Notes under the pieces: model-generated | What the model saw: the letters and a program-made list of their open reading frames with translations, nothing else | What the model was told of the DNA's origin: nothing | Databases searched by the model: none | Translations under genes and position numbers: made by a program | Assembly (NCBI GenBank): GCA_025922715.1 | Contig: JAICHH010000119.1 | Coordinates: 1-5,710, forward strand | Reading direction: 5' to 3' | Length of the DNA: 5,710 bases | Origin: Nitrososphaeraceae archaeon | GTDB taxonomy: Archaea; Thermoproteota; Nitrososphaeria; Nitrososphaerales; Nitrososphaeraceae | Part shown: piece after piece, positions 1 through 5,319 of the stretch | How positions within the stretch are numbered: the first letter of the stretch is position 1 | Layout of the letters: every line of letters begins with the position of its first letter

Positions 1-127
1 CAGGTGATTCTTTATCTTCATTGCTTTCAGCATTAGATGTATCAGTACTAATTATGTCGCTTTCAGCTTCAGGTGATTCTTTATCTTCATTGCTTTCAGC
101 ATTAGATGTATCAGTACTAATTATATC
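1..127 (-). repeat. 69-bp in-frame tandem direct repeat
   Basis: Bases 1-55 are identical to bases 70-124, giving a period of 69 bp (23 codons). In coding order the first full unit is 127 to 59, and the second runs from 58 off the window edge. Within the compared part the first difference changes the leading aspartate codon from GAT to GAC, which is synonymous. The near identity at DNA level points to a recent duplication. More copies may lie to the left. Confidence 0.95.
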
Positions 128-157
128 ATTATTGATAATTTCCGTATTCTCGCTCAT
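1..157 (-). CDS. N-terminal part of the gene after enolase, probably ribosomal protein S2 (partial)
   Basis: Only the first 52 codons are in the window; the gene continues beyond base 1. The ATG lies one base after the enolase stop codon (TAA-T-ATG), so the two genes are almost certainly co-transcribed and translationally coupled. The visible protein starts MSENTEIINN and continues with an acidic, Ser/Asn/Glu-rich, low-complexity segment, probably disordered. Residues 11-33 form a 23-residue unit (starting DIISTDTSNAES), and residues 34-52 repeat its first 19 residues exactly. No folded domain is visible. The S2 assignment comes only from gene order: in many archaea rpoN, rpoK, eno and rpsB are consecutive. 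Ribosomal proteins can carry charged N-terminal extensions, but another acidic-tailed protein is possible. A start after the repeats cannot be excluded because the body of the gene is missing. Confidence 0.6.
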   Translation of the reverse strand, partial: MSENTEIINNDIISTDTSNAESNEDKESPEAESDIISTDTSNAESNEDKESP

Positions 158-158
158 A

Positions 159-1406
159 TTAAGATGTGAAAACATCAGACATCCCTTTTATTAAATCATA
201 CTCGACTAACCTTACTAATTGATTTAATTTAGCTACCCTTTCTCCCCCAATGACGCCAGTTTTTAACAATTTAGAAGACGTAGCTACTGCTATTTCAGCA
301 ATATGAGAATCAATTGATTCTCCAGATCTATGGGACGTTATAATTTTGATATCGTTTTTGTTACATTCATTGGCAAATTCCAATGCATCGTAAAGAGAAC
401 CAGCTTGATTAACTTTTAAAATTGCACCTGAACAGGATTTGTATTTCATAGATTCTTGTACTCGATTTTTATTTGTTACCAACATATCATCACCAGTAAT
501 AAGACATTGAGGATTATCTTTATTGATGATAGACATTCCCTCAAAATCTTCTTCGTGGACAGGGTCTTCCACATAAATTAAATGATATTTATCAATAAGA
601 TCGTTAACAAAATCAATCTGTTCGTTCGGAGATCGAACTAGCCCTTGTCTAACATAGTCATAACTTTTGTTCTTTTCATTCCAAAATGAGGAACTTGCAA
701 AATCAATTCCTATTGCTACTTCTTTTTCTGAATTATAACCACTATCTGAAACAGCTTTTTCTACCACTTCTAAAGCTTGATCATTATTAAGATTAGGAGC
801 CCATGCCCCTTCATCTCCTTTACCATATGTAAAATTATTATCTAATTTTTCTAATATTGTTTTTAATTGTTTGTGAACTTCAATATTAATTTCTATGGCT
901 TCAACTATATTGGCTGCTCCAATCGGACAAATAAGATACTCTTGAATATCCGGTGTTCCTGGGCCAGCATGAGATCCTCCTCCTAAAATATTTCCTAAAG
1001 GATAAGGGAATTTATAATCCCCTACTGGTTTCAATACTCTAAAGAGTGGTTCTTGGAGAGCCTTTGAGGCAGATTCAACTGAAGCTAAACTTATTGCATA
1101 AGCAACAGAACCACCTATTTTACTATAATTTTCACTATTATCAATATTTTTTAAAATATCATATACTGCTCTGGGATCTTGAGATTCAATTCCAATAAAT
1201 TTAGACAAATTCTTATTGAGTTCTTCTAATGATTTCTCTGGACTATTTTCTTTAAAACTTCGAGCCTCATGCTTACCTACACTAGCACCTGAGGGAGCAG
1301 ATGCTCGACCAAAAAATTTGTCGTCAGAGATGATATCTACTTCTATGGTTTTACTACCTCTACTGTTAAAAATCAGCCTACCCTTGATATCAGTAATAAC
1401 CGGCAT
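159..1406 (-). CDS. eno: Enolase (phosphopyruvate hydratase)
   Basis: Enolase interconverts 2-phosphoglycerate and phosphoenolpyruvate in cytosolic glycolysis and gluconeogenesis; in an autotrophic archaeon it would serve mainly gluconeogenesis. The 415-residue length is normal for the family. The N-terminal domain has the NSRGSKTIEVD signature near residues 14-24 and the mobile PSGASVGKHEA loop near 38-48. The barrel domain shows SHAG with His146, then Gln155-Glu156, and GDEGAWAPN with Glu199. Probable Mg ligands are Asp235, Glu280 and the Asp of GDD at 305-307. The catalytic lysine is Lys331 in LKVNQ, followed by SHRSGE at 358-363 and Lys382 in KTG, so the active-site set looks complete. 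Some signatures differ from bacterial enolases (NQAGSLYD for NQIGTLTE, GVIGGER near 384-390), as expected for an archaeal sequence. It starts with ATG 12 bases after the rpoN stop and ends one base before the next gene. No clear Shine-Dalgarno is seen, which fits coupled translation. Confidence 0.97.
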   Translation of the reverse strand: MPVITDIKGRLIFNSRGSKTIEVDIISDDKFFGRASAPSGASVGKHEARSFKENSPEKSLEELNKNLSKFIGIESQDPRAVYDILKNIDNSENYSKIGGSVAYAISLASVESASKALQEPLFRVLKPVGDYKFPYPLGNILGGGSHAGPGTPDIQEYLICPIGAANIVEAIEINIEVHKQLKTILEKLDNNFTYGKGDEGAWAPNLNNDQALEVVEKAVSDSGYNSEKEVAIGIDFASSSFWNEKNKSYDYVRQGLVRSPNEQIDFVNDLIDKYHLIYVEDPVHEEDFEGMSIINKDNPQCLITGDDMLVTNKNRVQESMKYKSCSGAILKVNQAGSLYDALEFANECNKNDIKIITSHRSGESIDSHIAEIAVATSSKLLKTGVIGGERVAKLNQLVRLVEYDLIKGMSDVFTS

Positions 1407-1418
1407 GATATCGTGAAA

Positions 1419-1652
1419 CTAACTCTCAGATTGCATTTCAGACAGTCTTCTTCTGAGAACTTCATAATAAGGAATTACTTGATAAATTGTTTCAACACTT
1501 GAAATAAACATTCTTCTACAACAATACCTTTTTATTCCAAGCGAATCGAGAACCGTTCCATCTTCCTCTCCAGATTTGACTCTTTCTTTATATTCAAAAT
1601 ACTTGTCTGCAATTAGACCACCACAAGTAAAACATCGAACTGGAATTAACAC
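1419..1652 (-). CDS. rpoN: DNA-directed RNA polymerase subunit N (Rpb10 homologue)
   Basis: This is the small zinc-binding subunit of archaeal RNA polymerase, equivalent to eukaryotic RPB10, part of the assembly platform with RpoD, RpoL and RpoP. It is unrelated to bacterial sigma-54, which shares the symbol. The 77-residue protein starts MLIPVRCFTCG and has the family's zinc ligands: Cys7 and Cys10 in CxxC, and the adjacent Cys44-Cys45 in RYCCRRM. The length is slightly above the usual 55-75 because of a polar C-terminal tail (LSEMQSES). The start codon is GTG at 1652-1650, fixed by the invariant MLIPVRC N-terminus. An out-of-frame ATG begins two bases upstream but stops after two codons. 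A TATA-like box about 25 bases upstream suggests a leaderless mRNA. It heads the operon with eno. The rpoK gene, often found between them in archaea, is absent here. Confidence 0.96.
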   Translation of the reverse strand: MLIPVRCFTCGGLIADKYFEYKERVKSGEEDGTVLDSLGIKRYCCRRMFISSVETIYQVIPYYEVLRRRLSEMQSES

Positions 1653-1670
1653 ATTATTTAAGAATCGATA

Positions 1671-1682
1671 ATTATATAAAAA
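1671..1682 (-). promoter_or_regulatory. Predicted TATA box of the rpoN-eno operon
   Basis: On the minus strand this reads TTTTTATATAAT. It is centred about 25 bases before the GTG of rpoN, the spacing expected if transcription starts at or within a few bases of that codon. The resulting mRNA would be leaderless, which fits the absence of a Shine-Dalgarno. It is a prediction from sequence and spacing only. Confidence 0.6.
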
Positions 1683-1756
1683 CCATTATAATTAGAACCT
1701 CAATTTATTTCATACTCGTAATATTCAAATTAGAGTATCTGACGTCTTGATTCTGA

Positions 1757-1841
1757 GCGGGGGTCGCCCAGCCTGGTCAAAGGCGTAAGACTGAGGCTCT
1801 TATCCCTCAGGGGTTCGTGGGTTCAAATCCCATCTCCCGCA
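1757..1841 (+). tRNA. tRNA-Leu, anticodon GAG
   Basis: The 85-nt gene folds as a class II tRNA without an intron. The acceptor stem GCGGGGG (1757-1763) pairs with CTCCCGC (1834-1840) with one G-U. The D-stem GCC (1766-1768) pairs with GGC (1782-1784), and GG lies in the D-loop at 1775-1776. The anticodon stem TAAGA/TCTTA (1786-1790, 1798-1802) encloses the loop CTGAGGC with anticodon GAG at 1793-1795, reading CUC and CUU leucine codons. A long variable arm (1803-1816) is typical of Leu. The T-arm is GTGGG/CCCAT around TTCAAAT, and the B-box GGTTCAAATCC is perfect. The discriminator is A, as expected for Leu. CCA is not encoded, so it is added after transcription. The gene is divergent from rpoN and convergent with the microprotein gene. 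No convincing TATA box is visible upstream. Confidence 0.95.
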
Positions 1842-1852
1842 TATGGTAAAAA

Positions 1853-1981
1853 TCACTCAAATTTTTTCATAATAGTATAATAAGGAGAGGTTTTATGTTT
1901 ATCTAAACATTTTCTACAAAACGACTTATCACCATAACGTTGGTGACAAATGCACGGACAAATGGTATTATCGTATGACAC
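1853..1981 (-). CDS. Cys/His-rich zinc-finger-like microprotein, 42 residues
   Basis: Reading from GTG at 1981 to TGA at 1853 gives a 42-residue basic protein beginning MSYDNTICPCICHQRYGDKS. The metal-ligand-like residues are closely packed: Cys8, Cys10, Cys12, His13, then Cys22, Cys25 and His29 (a CxCxCH half and a CxxCxxxH half). This suggests a single-zinc fold. The tail is basic and aromatic (Lys28, Lys30, Tyr34, Tyr35, Lys39, Lys40). I do not recognise the family. Support for a real gene is the non-random Cys/His pattern and an ATTATAAT box 25 bases before the GTG, the leaderless arrangement also seen at rpoN. An out-of-frame ATG starts two bases upstream and would give only 23 residues. 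The frame stays open 14 more codons upstream without ATG, GTG or TTG. It converges on tRNA-Leu, 11 bases from its end. A degraded remnant of a longer protein is the alternative. Confidence 0.55.
   Translation of the reverse strand: MSYDNTICPCICHQRYGDKSFCRKCLDKHKTSPYYTIMKKFE
1861..1868 (+). terminator. Possible T-run terminator after tRNA-Leu
   Basis: Six consecutive T residues (1862-1867) lie about 20 bases after the tRNA. Archaeal polymerases often terminate at such runs without a hairpin. The run lies inside the C-terminal codons of the convergent microprotein gene (Lys-Lys on the other strand), so it may simply be coding sequence. Confidence 0.35.
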
Positions 1982-2002
1982 ATTTTTTATATCTTCGTTG
2001 TG

Positions 2003-2010
2003 ATTATAAT
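2003..2010 (-). promoter_or_regulatory. Predicted TATA box of the microprotein gene
   Basis: The minus-strand sequence ATTATAAT spans positions about -29 to -22 relative to the G of the GTG start at 1981. This is the spacing of an archaeal TATA box driving a leaderless transcript. It is inferred from spacing and composition in an AT-rich region, so chance occurrence is possible. Confidence 0.45.
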
Positions 2011-2035
2011 CCTTTTCAATCGATTAGTCAATCGG

Positions 2036-2044
2036 TAAATAAAA
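2036..2044 (+). promoter_or_regulatory. Possible TATA box of the ferritin-like gene
   Basis: TAAATAAAA is centred at 2040 and predicts transcription starting near 2066, just before the GTG at 2069 and 15 bases before the ATG at 2081. A second AT-rich stretch (2059-2068) would favour the later start at 2111. The choice of start therefore depends on which box is used. Confidence 0.35.
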
Positions 2045-2080
2045 CCTGCTACCATCACTTTTTTATTTGTGATAATATTA

Positions 2081-2518
2081 ATGAGAATATTGGTTAAAGA
2101 TCGTGAAAACATGGAAAAACAGCAGAGACTTTATGAATTATTGAAACAACAACATGAAGCAGAAAAAGATGAAATATTACATTATAGCACCCTCCTGAAA
2201 GAAATTGAAAATAACTTGATCAGAAATTATATAAATACTCTACTTACTGACGGAATAAAACACATACAATACATCACTCAGGCTATGGCTAAAATAGAAG
2301 GAGCATCAGGAAGCATTCATCTAACAGAAGAGGGAATAAATCAATCCATCGGGGAAGAAGAAGAGTCTAAAAATCTGTTACTTGAATGTATAGGTCTTGC
2401 TCAAGATAAAGATACTAAGGAAATACTAAAGAGTGTTGTTGTAGACGAGGAGCATCATATAAAGATACTAGAGCATATTAGAAAACTGGTAGAATCTTAC
2501 TCTAAAAAAATTCAATAA
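2081..2518 (+). CDS. Ferritin-like (rubrerythrin-like) four-helix protein
   Basis: The 145-residue protein is almost wholly helical and resembles the ferritin-like superfamily, which binds a di-iron or single metal site used in iron handling or peroxide removal. Candidate ligands in order are Glu26/Glu28 and E31xxH34 in helix 1 (HEAEKDEILHY), Asp57 and His61 in helix 2 (LTDGIKHIQYI), the Glu92-95 cluster in helix 3, and E123xxH126 in helix 4 (VDEEHHIKIL). Helix 2 has glycine where the canonical ExxH glutamate would be. No rubredoxin-type CxxC domain is present. The start is uncertain. I chose ATG 2081, preceded by GTGAT (2069-2073), which matches the archaeal anti-Shine-Dalgarno. GTG 2069 would be near-leaderless behind a TAAATAAAA box (2036-2044), and ATG 2111 begins right at helix 1. 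The iron or peroxide role is family inference. The nearby peroxiredoxin is compatible with it but is not in the same operon. Confidence 0.75.
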   Translation: MRILVKDRENMEKQQRLYELLKQQHEAEKDEILHYSTLLKEIENNLIRNYINTLLTDGIKHIQYITQAMAKIEGASGSIHLTEEGINQSIGEEEESKNLLLECIGLAQDKDTKEILKSVVVDEEHHIKILEHIRKLVESYSKKIQ

Positions 2519-2567
2519 TACCAAACAATATTTAAGATTGATTATTTTGCTAATTATTATTTAGAAA

Positions 2568-3104
2568 TTGTCAGTTTCACCATATCAATTTAATCAATAT
2601 CTTCATTCTTCTCATTTCTGTAAAAAGTTCTTGATTAAGGATGGGATAACTTCCTCTTATTTCGAAATCGAGACCAATCCAGGTTTTTTCAGCAAAACTA
2701 AATATGATATTAGCTCTTTAAAAAATGTATTTCAACAAATTGGAGAGTCTATGAGCATATTAAAGAATTTTGATTATTATCAATATCTTATGTGTACAAT
2801 TATTCCTGACATTTCCGATACCAATCCGTTTAAGAAAGTATTTCAAAAGGTACGATTTATGATAATATGTTCTTTCACGAAATTTATTTTCTTACTTCAC
2901 GTTAAGGATTATGAAACAATAAAAGAATGGAATATTTTTTCTAAGAAAATCTTGGAGTTAGTAGCAGACATTGTCAACAGTTATCGTCAAGGAGTTGGCT
3001 TTAGAGAGATTTCTACTACTTTTAACTTGGATCAAGAATGTTGCATTTTTTTTAACTTAGATATAGAAAAAATAGATGAAGAATTAAACCGTTATTATTT
3101 ATAA
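2568..3104 (+). CDS. Hypothetical protein, 178 residues, family not recognised
   Basis: I do not recognise this protein. It is rich in Phe, Ile, Tyr and Lys and has no signal peptide. One hydrophobic stretch at residues about 97-111 (MIICSFTKFIFLLHV) is interrupted by Lys and Thr and more likely forms a buried strand than a membrane segment. Cysteines are at 18, 76, 101 and an adjacent pair at 158-159. The C-terminal third is predicted helical, and the stretch around FREISTTFNLD (145-155) faintly resembles a helix-turn-helix, too weakly to call. The start is TTG: the frame closes at a TAG two codons earlier, and the first in-frame ATG is 61 codons further in, so TTG is the best choice. It follows the ferritin-like gene by 49 bases and converges on the peroxiredoxin gene, with 26 bases between the stops. 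The long open frame on an AT-rich background supports a real gene. It may be lineage-specific. Confidence 0.7.
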   Translation: MSVSPYQFNQYLHSSHFCKKFLIKDGITSSYFEIETNPGFFSKTKYDISSLKNVFQQIGESMSILKNFDYYQYLMCTIIPDISDTNPFKKVFQKVRFMIICSFTKFIFLLHVKDYETIKEWNIFSKKILELVADIVNSYRQGVGFREISTTFNLDQECCIFFNLDIEKIDEELNRYYL

Positions 3105-3130
3105 AATAAATATAATGAAAATATGTTTAT

Positions 3131-3634
3131 CTAGTTGTCCTTCAAGAAATACTTTAATACTTCTTCGCTATGTCCCTTCGGTTTCACTTTATAAAAGATT
3201 TTAACAATTTTGCCATGTTTATCTATTAAAAGGGTTGTTCTATTTACACCCATATACTCTTTATCCATAAATTTTTTTAGGGTGTATACACCGTATTTTT
3301 TAGATATTTGGTGATTAGAATCGGAAACCAACAAAAAACGAATCTTGATCTTTTCTTTGAATTTTTGATGAGTTGTTTCGTCGTTAGGACTAATACCTAT
3401 TATTGTTATATTATTTTCAAAATATTTGTTGAAATGAATAGAAAATTCATATGCTTGCGTAGTACATCCCGGGGTGAAATCATTGGGATAAAAGTAGATA
3501 ACTATACGTTTTCCTAAAAAATCAGATAACCTCCGATCTTTTTTATCAGAATCTTTAAAAGTGAAATCTGGAGCCAAAACTCCTTCTTTTATGTGAAACT
3601 CTTGACTCAATATTTTTTTACACTTTTCTCCCAT
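3131..3634 (-). CDS. Peroxiredoxin, Bcp/PrxQ type, lacking the usual resolving cysteine
   Basis: This is a cytosolic thiol peroxidase of the thioredoxin fold that reduces H2O2 and organic hydroperoxides. The 167-residue length is typical with a short N-terminal extension. The family start (APDFTFKDSD) is at 21-30, and the YFYP strand leads into the active site PNDFTPGC, with peroxidatic Cys57 and Thr54. The supporting Arg122 lies in NRTT. In many Bcp proteins a resolving Cys lies five residues after the peroxidatic one; here that position is Tyr62 (CTTQAY). The only other cysteine is Cys5. The enzyme would therefore act as a 1-Cys type, use Cys5, or be recycled by an external thiol. ATG at 3634 is the only start that keeps the whole fold with its leader. 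A TATA-like region about 30-40 bases upstream is shared with the divergent flavoprotein gene. Confidence 0.93.
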   Translation of the reverse strand: MGEKCKKILSQEFHIKEGVLAPDFTFKDSDKKDRRLSDFLGKRIVIYFYPNDFTPGCTTQAYEFSIHFNKYFENNITIIGISPNDETTHQKFKEKIKIRFLLVSDSNHQISKKYGVYTLKKFMDKEYMGVNRTTLLIDKHGKIVKIFYKVKPKGHSEEVLKYFLKDN

Positions 3635-3660
3635 AAAAAACTTTGCTCTCGATGCCCGTC

Positions 3661-3680
3661 AATTTATTTATTTATATGAA
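3661..3680. promoter_or_regulatory. Divergent promoter region of peroxiredoxin and flavoprotein genes
   Basis: The 84-base gap between the two divergent genes holds one A/T-only stretch that can serve both directions. On plus, TTTATATG (3671-3678) would start transcription near 3700, giving a leader of about 19 nt that includes a Shine-Dalgarno. On minus, CATATAAATA (about 3668-3677) would start near 3646, about 12 bases before the peroxiredoxin ATG. The two boxes overlap, so transcription factor binding for one gene could exclude the other. This is prediction only. Confidence 0.5.
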
Positions 3681-3704
3681 AAAGTTAATAAAAATTCAAT
3701 TGAG

Positions 3705-3710
3705 AGAAGG
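3705..3710 (+). promoter_or_regulatory. Shine-Dalgarno of the flavoprotein gene
   Basis: AGAAGG, within GAGAGAAGG, ends eight bases before ATG 3719. It is the clearest ribosome-binding site in the window and fixes the start of the geranylgeranyl-reductase family gene, in contrast to the probably leaderless genes nearby. Confidence 0.65.
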
Positions 3711-3718
3711 TTATAGAA

Positions 3719-4921
3719 ATGTATAATTATGATATTGCCATAGTGGGTGGAGGCCCAGCTGGGCTCTCTGCGGCTTATACTGCAGCGAAAGCAGGAGCTA
3801 AAGTTATTCTTTTTGAACGTGATAAATCAGTTGGGCAATTTGTAAGAACTAGTGGCGTCTCTTGGATCTGTGAAATGAAAAAATTAGAAATTCCTGAGAA
3901 ACTATATAACCCAATAAAGAATTATCGTTTTGTTTCCCATAAAAATGAAATAACTATTAAAGGGAGTGAATACAGGTCTTGTGTTTTAGATGTCAGATCA
4001 TTATATCAATATCTTTCTTTCCTCGCTGCTAAGGCTGGTGCAGACATCAGCATAAACTCAAATGTTGTCGATGTTTTGAGTAGCAAAAATAACAATAGAA
4101 TTTCTGGATTAATAGTCAATACCCCTAAAGGAAAAACTGAGGTAAGGACAAGACTTGTTATAGATGCAAGTGGATTTAATAGTTTTGTTGGCAGAAAACT
4201 TGGATATGTATCCACTTGGAAGAGATATGGAGTTGGTGCGGAATTCGAATGTTATTGTGATCAAGCCGATCCTGAAACGTGGACTTTAATGGTTGGTAGC
4301 AACTATTCTCCTGCTGGTTATGCATGGTTATTTCCTTTATCAAGTAACCGTGTCAGGATAGGAGTAGGTATTGGAAAACCAGAATCTCTTATTGATCCCC
4401 TTAAAGTGTTGAATAATATAATTGAAAACAAATTCAAACCACTTGCAGAATTAGGAATTATTCAACCAATAGAATATCACTATGGATATATTCCTAATCA
4501 AGGAGCACGAAATTGTTCAGTCTTCGAAGGTTTGATTTTAGTAGGAGATTCGGCAGGTCAGTCAAACCCACTGGTGCTAGAAGGTATTAGACATGCTATA
4601 GAATTTGGAAGATTAGCAGGACAAATAGGCTCGGCCTCTCTTAGTAGCTATTGTTCAAAAAATTCATTAATGGATTACGAACATGAATGGAAAAAACAAC
4701 TTAGTTCTAGAATCGAATCTGCTTTAAGAGTGCAATCCCGATGGATTGGTTTAACAGATGATGAATGGGATCGGGAAATCTCTATATTGAGAGATATGTC
4801 AGTGGATGAATTTATTGACTTTATTAGTTCAGAGTTTTCGCCTCGAAAAATGATAAAGTTAGCACTAAATCATCCAAAGCTGGTCGCTCGACAACTTTTC
4901 AATCTTATTATTAAAAAATAA
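3719..4921 (+). CDS. Geranylgeranyl-reductase family FAD-dependent oxidoreductase
   Basis: The 400-residue protein has the full layout of archaeal geranylgeranyl reductases. These FAD enzymes hydrogenate isoprenoid double bonds, classically of digeranylgeranylglyceryl phospholipids, with electrons from a reductant such as ferredoxin. The N-terminal dinucleotide fold has GGGPAG (10-15), and the FAD-ribose Glu lies at the end of beta-2 (LFERD, 31-35). Cys51 lies roughly where many family members carry a cysteine loop. DASG (149-152) and the family motif YAWLFPLSSNRVRIGVGIG (201-219) follow, then GDSAG (276-280) with NPLVLEGI in place of the usual PxxGxGI-like string. The C-terminal domain is helical and has no membrane segment, so it is probably peripheral. 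It lies upstream of nuoA on the same strand, with 35 bases between. The substrate cannot be read from sequence: lipid or menaquinone side-chain saturation are both possible, and archaea often have several paralogues. Confidence 0.85.
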   Translation: MYNYDIAIVGGGPAGLSAAYTAAKAGAKVILFERDKSVGQFVRTSGVSWICEMKKLEIPEKLYNPIKNYRFVSHKNEITIKGSEYRSCVLDVRSLYQYLSFLAAKAGADISINSNVVDVLSSKNNNRISGLIVNTPKGKTEVRTRLVIDASGFNSFVGRKLGYVSTWKRYGVGAEFECYCDQADPETWTLMVGSNYSPAGYAWLFPLSSNRVRIGVGIGKPESLIDPLKVLNNIIENKFKPLAELGIIQPIEYHYGYIPNQGARNCSVFEGLILVGDSAGQSNPLVLEGIRHAIEFGRLAGQIGSASLSSYCSKNSLMDYEHEWKKQLSSRIESALRVQSRWIGLTDDEWDREISILRDMSVDEFIDFISSEFSPRKMIKLALNHPKLVARQLFNLIIKK

Positions 4922-4925
4922 AGAC

Positions 4926-4932
4926 TTTTATA
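4926..4932 (+). promoter_or_regulatory. Predicted TATA box of nuoA
   Basis: TTTTATA lies five bases after the flavoprotein stop codon and is centred 28 bases before the TTG start of nuoA. This places the expected transcription start at or next to that codon, so the complex I cluster may have its own leaderless transcript in addition to read-through from upstream. Confidence 0.5.
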
Positions 4933-4956
4933 CCTAGATAAGTCAGCAAGACTAAT

Positions 4957-5319
4957 TTGGCATCAGAATTTACTCCAATTTTGTATGCTTTGGGAATTGG
5001 GGTTATGGCCGGAATACCATCCTTAATTCTATCACGACTACTCTCCCCTCGAAAAAGGTATAATCCAGTGAAATTCCTTCCAATGGAATGTGGCCAAATC
5101 CCAACTGGTGAAGGACGTTCGCATTTTATGATGCAGTATTATGCTTACATATTGATGTTCGTTGTATTTGATGTGTTGTCAATATTTTTGTATGCTTGGG
5201 CTTCATCGCTTTTATCTATCCCAAAAGAAGCGACTTTACCCATGATGGCGTTTCTTGCTATAATGTTTGCAGCCATGGGATATGCTTTGTACCTTTCTGG
5301 TAGAAAAGGAATTTGGTAA
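4957..5319 (+). CDS. nuoA: NADH-quinone oxidoreductase-like complex I subunit A
   Basis: NuoA (ND3) is a small membrane subunit at the junction of the membrane arm and the quinone-binding module of respiratory complex I. The 120-residue protein shows three membrane segments at about 6-28, 60-83 and 93-113. Between the first two is the conserved loop with ECG (44-46), which contacts the quinone site. The next motif FDVLSIFLYAW (71-81) matches the family FDVExxFLxxW except that the usual glutamate is Leu74. The C-terminus ends GRKGIW. The start is TTG: the frame has a TAA six codons upstream and no ATG or GTG before the first membrane segment. A TATA box fits leaderless initiation there. Thaumarchaeal complexes lack the NADH-oxidising NuoEFG module, so the electron donor is probably ferredoxin or unknown; this is established for the group, not visible here. 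nuoB follows. Confidence 0.93.
   Translation: MASEFTPILYALGIGVMAGIPSLILSRLLSPRKRYNPVKFLPMECGQIPTGEGRSHFMMQYYAYILMFVVFDVLSIFLYAWASSLLSIPKEATLPMMAFLAIMFAAMGYALYLSGRKGIW

Noticed and set aside
1..127. CRISPR-like array
   Set aside because: The repeat is contiguous, in frame and has no spacers, so it is a protein-coding tandem duplication.
1216..1416. 66-codon plus-strand frame opposite the enolase N-terminus
   Set aside because: It lies wholly antisense to well-conserved enolase codons and its product has no recognisable features.
1653..1756. Possible small gene or tRNA promoter between rpoN and tRNA-Leu
   Set aside because: No credible frame was found, and no TATA box is well placed about 25 bases before the tRNA; only the rpoN box is convincing.
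1982..2020. Longer form of the microprotein starting upstream of the GTG
   Set aside because: The 14 upstream codons contain no ATG, GTG or TTG, and the predicted TATA box lies within them.
3105..3130. Hairpin terminator between the convergent 178-residue protein and peroxiredoxin genes
   Set aside because: The 26 bases are simple A/T-rich sequence without a stem; T-rich runs could end transcription, but no specific site can be defended.
3308..3517. 69-codon plus-strand frame inside the peroxiredoxin gene
   Set aside because: It is antisense to the peroxiredoxin core, including the active site, whose coding strand is certain.
4006..4215. 69-codon minus-strand frame inside the flavoprotein gene
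   Set aside because: It is antisense to a conserved region of the geranylgeranyl-reductase family; the Leu-rich product is a by-product of the opposite codons.
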